Source of the DNA: Pseudobacteriovorax antillogorgiicola
GTDB taxonomy: Bacteria > Bdellovibrionota_B > Oligoflexia > Oligoflexales > Oligoflexaceae
DNA length: 64,000 bases
Direction of reading: 5' to 3'
NCBI RefSeq assembly: GCF_900177345.1
Contig: NZ_FWZT01000017.1
Location: 62,001 to 126,000 of the forward strand
Shown: positions 49,094 through 58,428 of the stretch, piece by piece
How positions within the stretch are numbered: position 1 is the first letter of the stretch
How the letters are laid out: each line of letters opens with the position of its first letter
Program-made: the position numbers and the translations under genes
Notes under the pieces: generated by a model
Seen by the model: only the letters and a program-made list of their open reading frames with translations
Told to the model about the DNA's origin: nothing
Database searches by the model: none

Positions 49094-50287
49094 ATGGCAA
49101 GTTCCGACCTTACGGTTGAGCGCATATCTGATGCGCTTCTCGGGAAGCACATAGATGTGATTGTCTCTGGTTCTATCGGAGCCGTCGAAAGTACCCGCTT
49201 TGTTCGCAGCCTCCGTCGTTTGGGGGCTCGCGTCACACCTTGGCTCACCGAAGGCGCTAAGCAATTTACCACCAATACAGCACTTTCCTGGGCTTCTGCA
49301 GAAAAAGTCGTCGAATCCTTCTCAGGTGACGCATCCCATATCGGCTTGGCGGACGCCTGTGTTATCGCACCAGCCTCTGCAAATATCATAGCTAAGATTG
49401 CCCGTGGTATCACCGATACTCCTGCATCAGCACTTGTGGCCTCCTATTTGGGTCAGGGTAAACCTGTCATGTTTATCCCAAACATGCACGAAAGCCTCTC
49501 GCACTCACCTTTTGTCAAATCGAATACCGAAAAGATCGAAGCTTACTGCACCAAACTCCAGCCGCGCATGGAAGAGGGTAAGCTTAAGTTTCCCGAACCG
49601 GCTGTCTTAGCTGATCAGATCGCCCATTCATTAAACTCCGTCGCAGGCATGTTCCCAGCGATGGTGGCAATGGGCACAACACGGGGCTATATCGATGATG
49701 TTCGCTATATCTCTAACTATTCATCGGGAGCCCTCGGCTCCAAAATCGCTGAAGAGCTATATCGTCAAGGCCTTACCACCTATGTTGTAGCTGGGCCTAG
49801 TCCGATTCGCCCTAAAGCTTATTCAAAATTGATAGAAGTGGATACCAACGACAGCTTAGAACGCACCTCCCTACAGCTTGTGGAGGAGGAAAAAGCCGCC
49901 GTTGTATTCGCATCTTCTGTCTTGGACTTTATTCCTGATCAGAAGCAAGATGGCAAAATTAAGTCTTCTGAAGATCTGCAGGTGTCCTTTGTCAAAACAG
50001 ACAAAATCATTGCGAAACTAAAGCCTGAGCACGGCATCAAGGTTGGCTTTAAATTGGAAGCTGACTTGGATGAGGCCAAGGCCAAAGCTATCGCAACTGA
50101 TTATATGGAAAAGTACTCGTTAAGCCTCATGGTTTTGAACTCGTTAAAAGAGGTCACGGCTACTGCTCACAAGGCTTATATAGTGTCTAGGAATGACAAA
50201 GGCGATCTGCAATGGACCCAGAAAGATGGGAAACAGCAAATCGCCGCAATGATTGCCAAGCATATTAAGCTTGCTAGCCTCAACTAG
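49094..50287 (+). CDS. CoaBC-like flavoprotein, divergent
   Basis: A 397-residue protein with the CoaBC two-domain layout: an N-terminal flavin decarboxylase-like half (SGSIGAVESTRFVRSLRRLG, H82 in SHIGLAD, IAPASANIIAK) and a C-terminal CoaB ligase half (D202-V-R-Y-I-S-N208, SSGALG, DGKIK, VKTDKII). CoaBC makes 4'-phosphopantetheine in CoA synthesis. Two CoaC motifs look altered: PxMNxxM is PNMHESL (129-135), and the LACG catalytic-Cys clamp is not seen (EEGKLKFPEP). It may be a ligase-only or repurposed enzyme. Start 49094 has AGG leader; an upstream TTG is unlikely. Confidence 0.78.
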   Translation: MASSDLTVERISDALLGKHIDVIVSGSIGAVESTRFVRSLRRLGARVTPWLTEGAKQFTTNTALSWASAEKVVESFSGDASHIGLADACVIAPASANIIAKIARGITDTPASALVASYLGQGKPVMFIPNMHESLSHSPFVKSNTEKIEAYCTKLQPRMEEGKLKFPEPAVLADQIAHSLNSVAGMFPAMVAMGTTRGYIDDVRYISNYSSGALGSKIAEELYRQGLTTYVVAGPSPIRPKAYSKLIEVDTNDSLERTSLQLVEEEKAAVVFASSVLDFIPDQKQDGKIKSSEDLQVSFVKTDKIIAKLKPEHGIKVGFKLEADLDEAKAKAIATDYMEKYSLSLMVLNSLKEVTATAHKAYIVSRNDKGDLQWTQKDGKQQIAAMIAKHIKLASLN

Positions 50288-50296
50288 CCCACACTA

Positions 50297-51619
50297 TTAT
50301 CGCTTCATGTTTACTACTTCTTCAATCATCGTATCGGTCGTTGTGATCGAACGTGAGTTGGCTTGGAAGCCCCTCTGGGTTCGAATCATTTCAACAAACT
50401 GCTGAGCCATGTCCACATTCGACTCCTCAAGTGTTGAGGCGTAGATAGATCCTCGAACACCTGACTGAGGCACTCCAGTTCGCGGCGCACCTGATTCCAC
50501 AGTCGCAAAGAACTGATTTCGCCCGGCTTTCATCAAACCGTCAACATTCTCAAAGGTTGATAGAGCAAATGAGGCTAGAAGCTTCTCTACTCCATTGGTA
50601 TAGTAGCCCTTGATTTTGCCATCGAGGTCGATTTTAAGGGATTTTATGTTACCAGCCTCGTAACCGTTTTGACTGTGGAACACCGTAACTGCATCAGCAG
50701 CGACCGCGGTGGAGGCACCTACTCCGTTGCCTTCCTCTTCCCCAATGTTGTTACCAAAGTCAATCTCTATATACTGGTTCGGTAACGCACCTTTCGTGAA
50801 ATTTGCGTCGAACTCAGTGGTTTCTTCTGCTAGCAGCACTCCAGCAGCATTAAACTGCACCTTCCCCCGGCCGATCACTTTAATCTTGGCATCGTCGTCT
50901 GCATCGGTGACCTCCTTAGAGTCTGCCGTAGCAAACCATTCGTAGCTAATGCCCTCATCATCCTCTACTCGTCGGAAGTAGGTGGTCATCGCATGCTTGG
51001 TACCGTGACTATCGAAGATATTCATACTATTCACGAAGTTGGATGTACCTTGGGGATCTTGGATATCAAACTCTTCCTCAATGACCTCATCACGGGAGTC
51101 CAGATTCACATTCATCTTCACCACACTGGTAGATACGGGTGGAAGGTTATTAGTGACGATTCGGACGTCGTCTAGCTTCGGCGACAGCCTCCCTTTCTCA
51201 TCAGCCATATAGCCTTGGAGGCGGCCACCTGTTTTATCCGAAAGATAGCCATCCTTGTCAAAGTTGAAAGCACCTACCCGGGTATAGAACATACCACCGG
51301 CTTCCTGCTTTTCACCGAGGGGGTTTCGCACTATAAAAAAGCCATTCCCCTGAACCGCTAAGTCTGTGAGGCGATCAGTAATGGAAAGGCCACCCTGGGT
51401 ATGAATGGTTCTTACATCGGAGAGTCGAGCACCACGACCAATCTGCGCTTGACCCGTTGAGGTTCCTAAGTCCATTGAAAGAAGATCATCAAACTCTGCA
51501 CGGTCATACTTGAAGCCCTTTGCGTTGGCGTTTGCCAAGTTGTTGGCTACCACCGACATGGTGTCTGACATGACTGAAAGCCCTGTAACACCGGTGTAAA
51601 GCGCTTGAGTAATCGGCAT
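50297..51619 (-). CDS. flgE: flagellar hook protein FlgE
   Basis: A 440-residue FlgE forming the hook. The N-terminal rod/hook signature (LYTGVTGLSVMSDTMSVVANNLANANAKGFK) and C-terminal helix (VDMAQQFVEMIRTQRGFQANSRSI ... DTMIEEVVNMKR) are both present, and DLAVQGNGFFIV is family-typical. The middle is longer than FlgG, favouring FlgE. RBS GGAGGG. It is on the minus strand with fliS and fliD but about 157 bases after fliS, with a hairpin between, so it may have its own promoter. Confidence 0.92.
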   Translation of the reverse strand: MPITQALYTGVTGLSVMSDTMSVVANNLANANAKGFKYDRAEFDDLLSMDLGTSTGQAQIGRGARLSDVRTIHTQGGLSITDRLTDLAVQGNGFFIVRNPLGEKQEAGGMFYTRVGAFNFDKDGYLSDKTGGRLQGYMADEKGRLSPKLDDVRIVTNNLPPVSTSVVKMNVNLDSRDEVIEEEFDIQDPQGTSNFVNSMNIFDSHGTKHAMTTYFRRVEDDEGISYEWFATADSKEVTDADDDAKIKVIGRGKVQFNAAGVLLAEETTEFDANFTKGALPNQYIEIDFGNNIGEEEGNGVGASTAVAADAVTVFHSQNGYEAGNIKSLKIDLDGKIKGYYTNGVEKLLASFALSTFENVDGLMKAGRNQFFATVESGAPRTGVPQSGVRGSIYASTLEESNVDMAQQFVEMIRTQRGFQANSRSITTTDTMIEEVVNMKR

Positions 51620-51746
51620 AGATCCCTCCGAGTGACCGTTTTAAAACTAAGGTGACGATGTATCTAGATTAAGACTAGCAAGGCTTGGCTGGCCTGTGGG
51701 AAATGTTGCAAAGATTCAAGAATTGGGAAAACTTGAGGATAGACTT

Positions 51747-51767
51747 TGCCTAGCAGATAGCTAGGCA
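51747..51767 (-). terminator. hairpin after fliS
   Basis: Perfect 8-bp arms TGCCTAGC / GCTAGGCA with a 5-base loop, ten bases downstream of the fliS stop on the minus strand. Probable end of the fliD-fliS transcript; the U-tract is weak. Confidence 0.5.
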
Positions 51768-51776
51768 GTGTGATGA

Positions 51777-52274
51777 CTAAGCTGATATCTTTTTGCCCAA
51801 TTCAGATTTCTGGCCCTGACCAGGTTTAGTTGCTTCATGACCTTTCTCACTGACGAAACTCTGATACTCTTGAGGTTGTAATTTAGGTGACGGTACCCCG
51901 TCAGCCCTTGGGTTCTCGATCACATCTTTCCAAGCGGTGTAGAGAGTTTTGAGTAACTTCTCTACAATAGCCAAAGACTCACGATCGTTGTTGATGTTGC
52001 CATCGATAAGCTTATCAATCATAAAAACATAGAGATTTTCTAAGTCTGTTGCGAGTTGGCCACCCACTTTAAAGTCGAGTGTCGCCATAAGCTCAGAAAG
52101 GATGGCTGTGGCTTTGGATATGTAGCGGCCTTTGTCAGCAAGATTATTCTCTTCCATGGCCTTGTCAGCGTGTTTAACAAAGCGAATTGCTCCCTCATAG
52201 AGCATAAGTAAGATCTTCTCCTGGCTAGCAGTAGTTACCTGGGTCTTTTGGTAATTACTATAAGGATTATTCAC
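51777..52274 (-). CDS. fliS: flagellar export chaperone FliS
   Basis: A 165-residue FliS, the cytoplasmic chaperone that holds flagellin before export. Core: NPYSNYQKTQVTTASQEKILLMLYEGAIRFVKHADKAM, then KATAILSELMATLDFKVGGQLATDLENLYVFMIDKLI. It has a non-helical, Lys/Gln/Pro-rich tail of about 40 residues beyond the usual length. Start: GTG at 52274 with GGGAGA upstream. It follows fliD by 15 bases, an operon. Confidence 0.95.
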   Translation of the reverse strand: MNNPYSNYQKTQVTTASQEKILLMLYEGAIRFVKHADKAMEENNLADKGRYISKATAILSELMATLDFKVGGQLATDLENLYVFMIDKLIDGNINNDRESLAIVEKLLKTLYTAWKDVIENPRADGVPSPKLQPQEYQSFVSEKGHEATKPGQGQKSELGKKISA

Positions 52275-52289
52275 TTTGTTAAATCTCCC

Positions 52290-53642
52290 TTACTTTTTGT
52301 CCCCCTTATCTTGTTGGCCAAAACGCTGAGCAAGGAAGTCTCCCTGTGCCTTGAGTCCTGACAACTGACCTTCGAGGGCTGTGAATCGACGTTTGATCGA
52401 CTCGGTTTTCTTCTCTAGTGCCCTCTCTTTCAATTCAATTTCCTTATCCTGATTGGCGATGATAGCATCCATGGTTCTCAGCTTAGTTTTGAGAACACCG
52501 CCTTGAGGATCGCGAAGCCCCTTGATTGCCTCTGCCATGCGCGCGGCAACACCCAATGAGCCTCGTTGCTGAATAAAAAGATCGGCAACACTATCATAGT
52601 CTTCGGCAAGGGATTGCTTGACTTTAGCTTCGTTCATATCAAGGCGACCGGTTTTGGGGTCGGTTGTGATACCTATCTGACTAAGAGTATTCCACTTTCC
52701 ACCAGTGCTTACCGAACCACCAACCGCACTTTGCACGCGTCTCATCACGGTTCTAGTGCTGCTATCACCGGCGAGAATTCCAGCCTTATTGGTATCCGCA
52801 TCGATGATGTACTGATCGTTGATAAAGGTGGCTAGTTCGTTATACTTTTCAATGAACCCAACGATAGATTCCAGGGTTTTCTCGATGTCATGAACGATAT
52901 TGACTTGAACACGGGTGCCAGGCTCAGCACGCTTCACATTGAAAACGACGTTATCGACCAATTCCTCTAGATTATTGTCTTCATCGGTGACAGGAACATC
53001 TTCAAACAATACATCAAGGTTCCGCCCACGAACCTGCTCTTTAAACTCTAGAAAGGTGGTATCCTCGTCAATCTTGACCTTGGCTTCGTTACCAGATTGT
53101 TCACTCACCACCAGCAAGCGGTAGGGATCGGGCTTGTATTTGGTGTTGATAACCATCGCCTTAACACCAGCCTCGGCGTCGTTGATTTGGGTCGCCACAT
53201 CCTGCAACGTAGAGCCGGGCTCGATGATGACTTCAAAATCATCCATATCTTCCCGCTCGATCAACATGAAACCAAAACCAACTGGAGTCTCATTTTTATC
53301 AGGAAAGCCGTAGGCAAGTTCCTTCTCTGCCTTCGCAAGGCCTCGAACTTCAAACTCATAGGTGCCGGTCAATGCCACACCTTCTACCAGTCCATCAATG
53401 ATGTCTGGATGAGATGATTCGACCTTCAATTTATAGAAATCAGTCCTGTTTTTGAGGGAATTTAGGGTAGTATCGAGACCATTCACTAAATCTCGAACTT
53501 GGGCAAACTCATCTTTTTCGGCAACAATCGTCTCGCGACGTCGTTTAGCAGCGTCAATCGGAAGCTTTTCCACTTCGATAAGCTGCTTGACGATATTGGG
53601 ATCGAACAAGCCGGTGGTAGCACCTGGAAGTCTAATACCCAT
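52290..53642 (-). CDS. fliD: flagellar filament cap protein FliD
   Basis: A 450-residue FliD (HAP2), the cap that guides flagellin assembly. N-terminus LPGATTGLFDPNIVKQLIEVEKLPIDAAKRR is the family start, and LESIVGFIEKYNELATFINDQY with the C-terminal coiled coil (KEIELKERALEKKTESIKRRFTALEGQLSGLKAQGDFL) completes it. The central domain is of average size. It lies directly upstream of fliS. The upstream strip shows a CCTAGAATAGG near-palindrome but no sigma-28 match I trust. Confidence 0.95.
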   Translation of the reverse strand: MGIRLPGATTGLFDPNIVKQLIEVEKLPIDAAKRRRETIVAEKDEFAQVRDLVNGLDTTLNSLKNRTDFYKLKVESSHPDIIDGLVEGVALTGTYEFEVRGLAKAEKELAYGFPDKNETPVGFGFMLIEREDMDDFEVIIEPGSTLQDVATQINDAEAGVKAMVINTKYKPDPYRLLVVSEQSGNEAKVKIDEDTTFLEFKEQVRGRNLDVLFEDVPVTDEDNNLEELVDNVVFNVKRAEPGTRVQVNIVHDIEKTLESIVGFIEKYNELATFINDQYIIDADTNKAGILAGDSSTRTVMRRVQSAVGGSVSTGGKWNTLSQIGITTDPKTGRLDMNEAKVKQSLAEDYDSVADLFIQQRGSLGVAARMAEAIKGLRDPQGGVLKTKLRTMDAIIANQDKEIELKERALEKKTESIKRRFTALEGQLSGLKAQGDFLAQRFGQQDKGDKK

Positions 53643-53730
53643 AATCTAGTTCCAAAAAAGAAATCCTATTCTAGGATCACGATGATCCACTATAATAATT
53701 AACAGTCATGTTCAACTAGCGAGACCAACG

Positions 53731-54651
53731 ATGGCCATTGCTTGCCCTCAAACTGAGTCCCACATTGCGCTGCGCAACCAGCTCCTACAAAATGCTCTGC
53801 GCCCAGAGCCTTTGCCATTTAAGATTCAATCTGAATATCCGATCGTATTAGGAGAAAAGGGGACAGAGTTTAGCCATTGTCTGTTCCACGATGATCGGAT
53901 TGTGGCCCATGCGAATCTGTGGCCACGAGACCTCATGGATAGCCTAGGTCAACGAGTCGCAAAAGTAGGACTCATTGGGAACGTTGCCACCGACGAATCC
54001 TATCGTGGCCAAGGCTTCATGAAGCAACTCTTTCAATCACTTGAGTCGAAAGCCATCCTAGCCGACTTGGAAGCTCTAATTTTATGGAGCGATCTGAGTC
54101 TATTCTATCAAAAACTAGGTTTTCAGTCACTATCACAGGAATGGCATCACCAGTTCGATCTTCGGCATCGTCGCGGGGCAGGCAATTTTAGACTGATTCC
54201 TTCTGATGAAATTCATCTCGTTGACCCAACGACGCTCCTTGCCATCCGCACCTCAACTCGCTACACCCTTCATCGTAGCCCCAACGAATTTTTAGAAATG
54301 TTACATATTCCAAATCTTGATCTTTGTCTTGAATATGGGATTCACAATGAAGTGATTGCCTACTGTATCACTGGCAAAGGGTACGATATGATTGGTGTGA
54401 TCCATGAATGGGGTGCCCCAAGCATTGATCACCTTGTGAACATGATTCGCTTTGTTCAGGAGAGCTTTAAGTTTCCTGAGATAATTTTACTGTCTCCTGG
54501 CACCCTAGCCAAAAGCCGACGCAAGCAGCTCGATGCTCGCGCCACCAAAACGGTGAAGGGGCCGATGGGGCTGGTTAAGCTCTTAAAGCCATCCAAGTCC
54601 ATCGAGCTGGCCTTGGATCAGTGTTTTATATGGGGTCTTGATTCGATTTAG
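53731..54651 (+). CDS. GNAT acetyltransferase, Eis-like first domain
   Basis: A 306-residue acetyltransferase. The first half has the GNAT core: LIGNVATDESYRGQGFMKQLFQSLE with R-G-Q-G, then LILWSDLSLFYQKLGFQSLS. The C-terminal half is a second, less clear domain (RNPNEF, YCITGKGYDMIGVIHEWGAP). The order resembles Eis-type or tandem GNATs. Substrate unknown. It sits alone on the plus strand between fliD and flagellin and overlaps the flagellin stop by 4 bases tail to tail. Confidence 0.8.
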   Translation: MAIACPQTESHIALRNQLLQNALRPEPLPFKIQSEYPIVLGEKGTEFSHCLFHDDRIVAHANLWPRDLMDSLGQRVAKVGLIGNVATDESYRGQGFMKQLFQSLESKAILADLEALILWSDLSLFYQKLGFQSLSQEWHHQFDLRHRRGAGNFRLIPSDEIHLVDPTTLLAIRTSTRYTLHRSPNEFLEMLHIPNLDLCLEYGIHNEVIAYCITGKGYDMIGVIHEWGAPSIDHLVNMIRFVQESFKFPEIILLSPGTLAKSRRKQLDARATKTVKGPMGLVKLLKPSKSIELALDQCFIWGLDSI

Positions 54652-55490
54652 CCCTGCAATAGAGTGAGAGCCATTTCTGGTATTGAGTTTGCCTGCTGAA
54701 GAACCGAGGTTCCCGCCTGCATCAAGATATTATTTTTCGTCAATTCGCTGGTTTCATCAGCAATATCGACGTCTTTGATTCGAGATTTGGCGGCTGACAA
54801 GTTTTCAATGGATACTGCTAGGTTTCGCACTGTTTTCACTAATCTGTTATCGATGGCACCAAGCTCACCACGAACTGATGATACATGTTGAATAGCGTCA
54901 TCAATGAAGGCTAGGCTGCGCTGAGCGTCTTCTTTCGTTCTTAGACCTAGCTCTTCGAGACCAAGCTTGTCCACATTTACGTCGGAACGGAAAGCATCAA
55001 AGGAAATTCTATCCACACCTAAGAGATTCAAGCCACCAGTGTTGACTTGAATATCAAGAGTTCCGCCAGTACCATCAAGGAGAACAGTACCATTGAACTC
55101 AGTAACATTGGCGATTCGATCAATTTCTTCTTTCAGAGACTGATACTCTTCGTCGAGGTATCGTCGTTCCTCAGGACCGATCGTATCAGAAGCAGCCTGA
55201 ACCCCCAACTCACGAAGGCGGATAAGAATATTTTGAACTTCTGACAAGCCGCCTTCCGCAACCTGGATCAGTGAGATACCATCAGAAGCGTTTCGTTGTG
55301 CTTGGATTAGACCTCTCGTTTTTGCACGGAGTTTCTCAGAAATAGCAAGACCAGCAGCGTCATCACCAGCCTTATTGATTCGATAGCCACTAGCTAATCG
55401 TTCAATAGAGCGATCTAATAGCCGCCTTGTATTTCTCAAGTGACGCTGAGACGTCAACGATGAGACATTGGTTGCAATTCGCAAACCCAT
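54648..55490 (-). CDS. fliC: flagellin
   Basis: A 280-residue flagellin. D0/D1 N-terminus (ATNVSSLTSQRHLRNTRRLLDRSIERLASGYRINKAGDDAAGLAISEKLRA) and C-terminal D1/D0 (ALTLLQG end) are canonical; the variable D2/D3 part is almost absent, giving a short thin-filament type. Start at 55490 has GGAGG seven bases upstream; an ATG six codons earlier is less likely. Export chaperone fliS and cap fliD are nearby. The 5' leader has a 7-bp hairpin. Confidence 0.96.
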   Translation of the reverse strand: MGLRIATNVSSLTSQRHLRNTRRLLDRSIERLASGYRINKAGDDAAGLAISEKLRAKTRGLIQAQRNASDGISLIQVAEGGLSEVQNILIRLRELGVQAASDTIGPEERRYLDEEYQSLKEEIDRIANVTEFNGTVLLDGTGGTLDIQVNTGGLNLLGVDRISFDAFRSDVNVDKLGLEELGLRTKEDAQRSLAFIDDAIQHVSSVRGELGAIDNRLVKTVRNLAVSIENLSAAKSRIKDVDIADETSELTKNNILMQAGTSVLQQANSIPEMALTLLQG

Positions 55491-55533
55491 TCGCAGTCCT
55501 CCGGACAAAAACCAAACAGAATTTCAGCTTCTA

Positions 55534-55560
55534 AATGCGCGTGAGAGGAAAGAGCGCATT
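55534..55560 (-). promoter_or_regulatory. hairpin in flagellin leader
   Basis: Perfect 7-bp arms AATGCGC / GCGCATT with a 13-base loop, 44-70 bases before the flagellin start codon. It could be an operator or a 5'-UTR structure affecting flagellin translation. Sigma-28 elements were not recognised. Confidence 0.35.
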
Positions 55561-55589
55561 GACAACATTGTGGTCATTTAAAAGTCTAA

Positions 55590-55618
55590 CAAAAAAGAGG
55601 CGCCACAACAACGCCCCT
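55590..55618 (-). terminator. intrinsic terminator of the ABC/DUF4340 operon
   Basis: Stem AGGGGCG / CGCCTCT (one G-U pair) with a 9-base loop, followed on the minus strand by six T residues, about 27 bases after the DUF4340-like gene stop. It separates that operon from the flagellin gene. Confidence 0.75.
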
Positions 55619-55645
55619 AAGAAAAACTAATAGAATCTTGCTAAC

Positions 55646-56602
55646 TTACATCAAGAAATTGCTTAAATCCTGTACCAGTGTCTTAGCCCTATTGCTGTCC
55701 ACGAGCACGTACGTCTTCACATAGTTGGACTTCAACCAAAACTGTTCAAGCTCATCACCACCTGGATTCAGCTTGAGTATACTCATCGATTCAACGTCAT
55801 TTTTTTGACCTTTAAACCCAATGGTCACAAGTGCATCAGCCTTGTCAAGATTTTGGCGTTCGACTGGGGTAGCATACTTCTTAACTTGCAGCTTTAGGAC
55901 CTTCTCCAACCAACTTGCTTCCGAATCAGCCTTGTCATCTTTATCGCTCCTCTTCCAAACTACCTTACCTTTTTCCGATCGTCCTTCCTTCACAAGCTCT
56001 AAACTCTTATCTCCACGTGAAATTTGGACTGCCACTACATCGTCATTGAGATCAAAGTTGTAGGGTTTTCTTTCATATAGTCTGGCTTTAGCGTTACGGA
56101 GAATATTAATCGCTGATCGTGAAACTAGGATCACCTCATCCCGCTTCATGTCTCGAACAAAAACGTTGGATGTTTGAAAGCTGCGCTTACCGATTTCAAA
56201 GCTATACTCTTCGTTCTTCGTTTTTATGATGAGAGTTGTTTTTTCCTCACCTGCGAAACCATACTCCTCAGCGGATACTTCTGAGAACTTACCGATGGTC
56301 TTCAAAGCTCTGAGGGTTTCCAGATCTTCCAGAACGTTTTCAAAAGCCTTGCCAGCTTTATACTCAACAGGGGGCAGGTCTATCCCATCCTGCATCTCAG
56401 CTTCTGTCACCCAACGCTGGTCCGCATCAACAATCACTCGTTTCTTAGGGTCCTGATAGGTAATCAGCTCTATTTTACCATCAATGTTGAGCCAAACCTG
56501 ACCACGATCAACCTTATCCTTTGGTCCAGAAGCCCAATAGGCACCCGCCAAACCAATCAAAAAAAGTACGAAGTAGGGTAATACACGAGAGTTCACAGCC
56601 AT
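55646..56602 (-). CDS. DUF4340-like membrane-anchored protein
   Basis: A 318-residue protein, last of a four-gene ABC operon. N-terminal anchor (SRVLPYFVLFLIGLAGAYWAS), then a beta-rich domain matching the DUF4340 pattern (WVTEAEMQDGIDLPPVEY, LETLRALKTIGKFSEVSAEEYGF, FEIGKRSFQTSNVFVRD, LVKEGRSEKGKVVWKR). DUF4340 proteins commonly accompany gldA/F/G-like transporters. Start 56602 (AAAGGAG) overlaps the upstream stop in TGATG, so translation is coupled. Function unknown. Confidence 0.83.
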   Translation of the reverse strand: MAVNSRVLPYFVLFLIGLAGAYWASGPKDKVDRGQVWLNIDGKIELITYQDPKKRVIVDADQRWVTEAEMQDGIDLPPVEYKAGKAFENVLEDLETLRALKTIGKFSEVSAEEYGFAGEEKTTLIIKTKNEEYSFEIGKRSFQTSNVFVRDMKRDEVILVSRSAINILRNAKARLYERKPYNFDLNDDVVAVQISRGDKSLELVKEGRSEKGKVVWKRSDKDDKADSEASWLEKVLKLQVKKYATPVERQNLDKADALVTIGFKGQKNDVESMSILKLNPGGDELEQFWLKSNYVKTYVLVDSNRAKTLVQDLSNFLM

Positions 56603-58428
56603 CACTCCTTTCGACGATTGGCAAAATAACCGAATAACAGCACAAGACAAGGCACCAGATAGATCGAACCATGAAAGACCACTAGATCTCGACTCTTAGA
56701 GTGCTGAATTTTGATGTCTTCCTCTGACGCGACTTCTCCCATAATTTCCGCCTGCCCCGCTAGCCACCGCACACTATCCACCACTGCTAGCTGATTGCCA
56801 GGATTGAGAATCACTGGATCAGAAAGCATTGTGGCATCTGAAAAAACGAGGACCTTACTCTTTGATGACTCAGCGACCATTGCCACCGGATAGTTTTTAC
56901 GAATCTCGCCTTTATCGAATTTGGTATTCTTGTTGAGATCAATAAATGTGGTATTGAGAGTTTGAATCACCGGTGACGCCTTCCAATCGTCAGCCATCTT
57001 TTCAGCAATTTTCAAGTGTCCTGACTGGAACGTGAGAAGTCCCATTTTATCGTCGTTCTTGGTCAAGCTGCTCATAGCCACATGGGAGGAGAAATTATTG
57101 GTGAAAAGAAAGAAGTGATCGATCGCCTTACGAGTGCTACGCACAAATTGCTTGTCATTGGCCAAAAACTGAGGCTCAAATACAATCCCAAAGGAAGCCA
57201 GCAGCTCTTCTAGTTGATTGGCTCCATCCAGCCCTTCGATACCTCGATCTTCTCCTGAAAACTCTACATCCAAGAACACCAAGAGACTACCACCACCGGC
57301 TAGATATGCCTTAAGAACTTGAATTTCTTGACTGGTAAAGGGCTTTGATGGTCCTGGTATCACCACCAAGTCGGTATCATCAGGAAGCTCCGAAAATCCA
57401 CCTTGTTCAAGCCCTAAGGTACGAATATTGTAATTGAGCTGTTTTAAGATTTTATGAAAGTTCTTGATCTGTCGTGTGGCAGCCCTTTTGCCTTTCCAGC
57501 TCATTTCACCATGACCAGAAGTTACATAAATAGTTTTTTTCGCTTCAGAGATCCCCAAAAAAGCTTTTTGAAATAGCTGATCGAATTTCTTAAGTTTCTT
57601 TCGAGCAAAGGATATGTCTTCACCAACATCGATCCGCTGCCTTTTCTTATCCTTGAGAAGAATCACTTGACCATCCCGAGCCACGCGAAACTCCTCCGCT
57701 TTTGCTGGATAAAAGTCTTTGCTGTAAAAATTCAGCTCGACATTGTCATTAAGGCCAGCGACCTGCTCAAGATATTCCCGAACAAATGGCTCTACCTCAC
57801 TGTCTCTGGCAAAAAAAGCTCCGATCTGCACTGGCTCGGTTAGTTCTCCAACCATCTTGACTGTGGACTCTCCTGGCTTTGTTGTTTTGAGGTAGGACCA
57901 ATCCCAAACCATATCCATCTTATTGGCGGCAAAGTTTATACAAACCAAGGCGGCTAGCAGAAAGCCGATACCGAGCCAAGTTTGAGTTGCCAATACCAAG
58001 CGATAAGGCTCAGCACGATCACCTTCGCCACTGGATCGAATACCAATCTCTGCTCCAATTCCTGCAAATAGAGCAACGATCACAGCAGTTAACCAAGATA
58101 CTAAGAGAACCTTTTGGCTTAAGGTTTCTACAGCACCACGATCACCTAGGCTAGCATCAAAAGCAAAGTAAAGACCGAGACCTAGGATCACAACAGACAT
58201 CCATAGGCTACTGAGGAGCCAATTCTTAGCCTCCTTTTCGAATCCTTCGTTTTTCTTAGTAATGTATAAGCCTGCGGTCATACCCGTTCCCACTAGCATC
58301 AACAAAAGCCCTAGGCCGTCAATCAGCAGCCTGGAATCGTACTGTGAGAAATATCGTTCGACAGCAAAGATAATGACTAATCCCAGAAGGAATAGGCCTA
58401 GTCGTAAGTTTTTAAGCTGGTTTATCAT
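56602..58428 (-). CDS. GldG-like ABC transport auxiliary protein
   Basis: A 608-residue membrane protein. About five hydrophobic segments in the first 190 residues, then a large extracytoplasmic domain (about 195-570) with an ABC_transp_aux pattern (VDYLEQVAGLNDN..., ETKKTIYVTSGHGEMSW, LPDDTDLVVIPGPSKPFTSQEIQVLKAYLAGGGSLLVFLD), and a C-terminal membrane helix. It is the GldG class of permease-associated proteins, gliding-linked in Bacteroidetes but widespread elsewhere. Overlaps its upstream neighbour by 4 bases. Confidence 0.85.
   Translation of the reverse strand: MINQLKNLRLGLFLLGLVIIFAVERYFSQYDSRLLIDGLGLLLMLVGTGMTAGLYITKKNEGFEKEAKNWLLSSLWMSVVILGLGLYFAFDASLGDRGAVETLSQKVLLVSWLTAVIVALFAGIGAEIGIRSSGEGDRAEPYRLVLATQTWLGIGFLLAALVCINFAANKMDMVWDWSYLKTTKPGESTVKMVGELTEPVQIGAFFARDSEVEPFVREYLEQVAGLNDNVELNFYSKDFYPAKAEEFRVARDGQVILLKDKKRQRIDVGEDISFARKKLKKFDQLFQKAFLGISEAKKTIYVTSGHGEMSWKGKRAATRQIKNFHKILKQLNYNIRTLGLEQGGFSELPDDTDLVVIPGPSKPFTSQEIQVLKAYLAGGGSLLVFLDVEFSGEDRGIEGLDGANQLEELLASFGIVFEPQFLANDKQFVRSTRKAIDHFFLFTNNFSSHVAMSSLTKNDDKMGLLTFQSGHLKIAEKMADDWKASPVIQTLNTTFIDLNKNTKFDKGEIRKNYPVAMVAESSKSKVLVFSDATMLSDPVILNPGNQLAVVDSVRWLAGQAEIMGEVASEEDIKIQHSKSRDLVVFHGSIYLVPCLVLLFGYFANRRKE

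Noticed and set aside
50368-50385. GGGTTCGAATC resembling a tRNA T-loop
   Set aside because: Inside flgE coding sequence, with no acceptor or anticodon stems around it.
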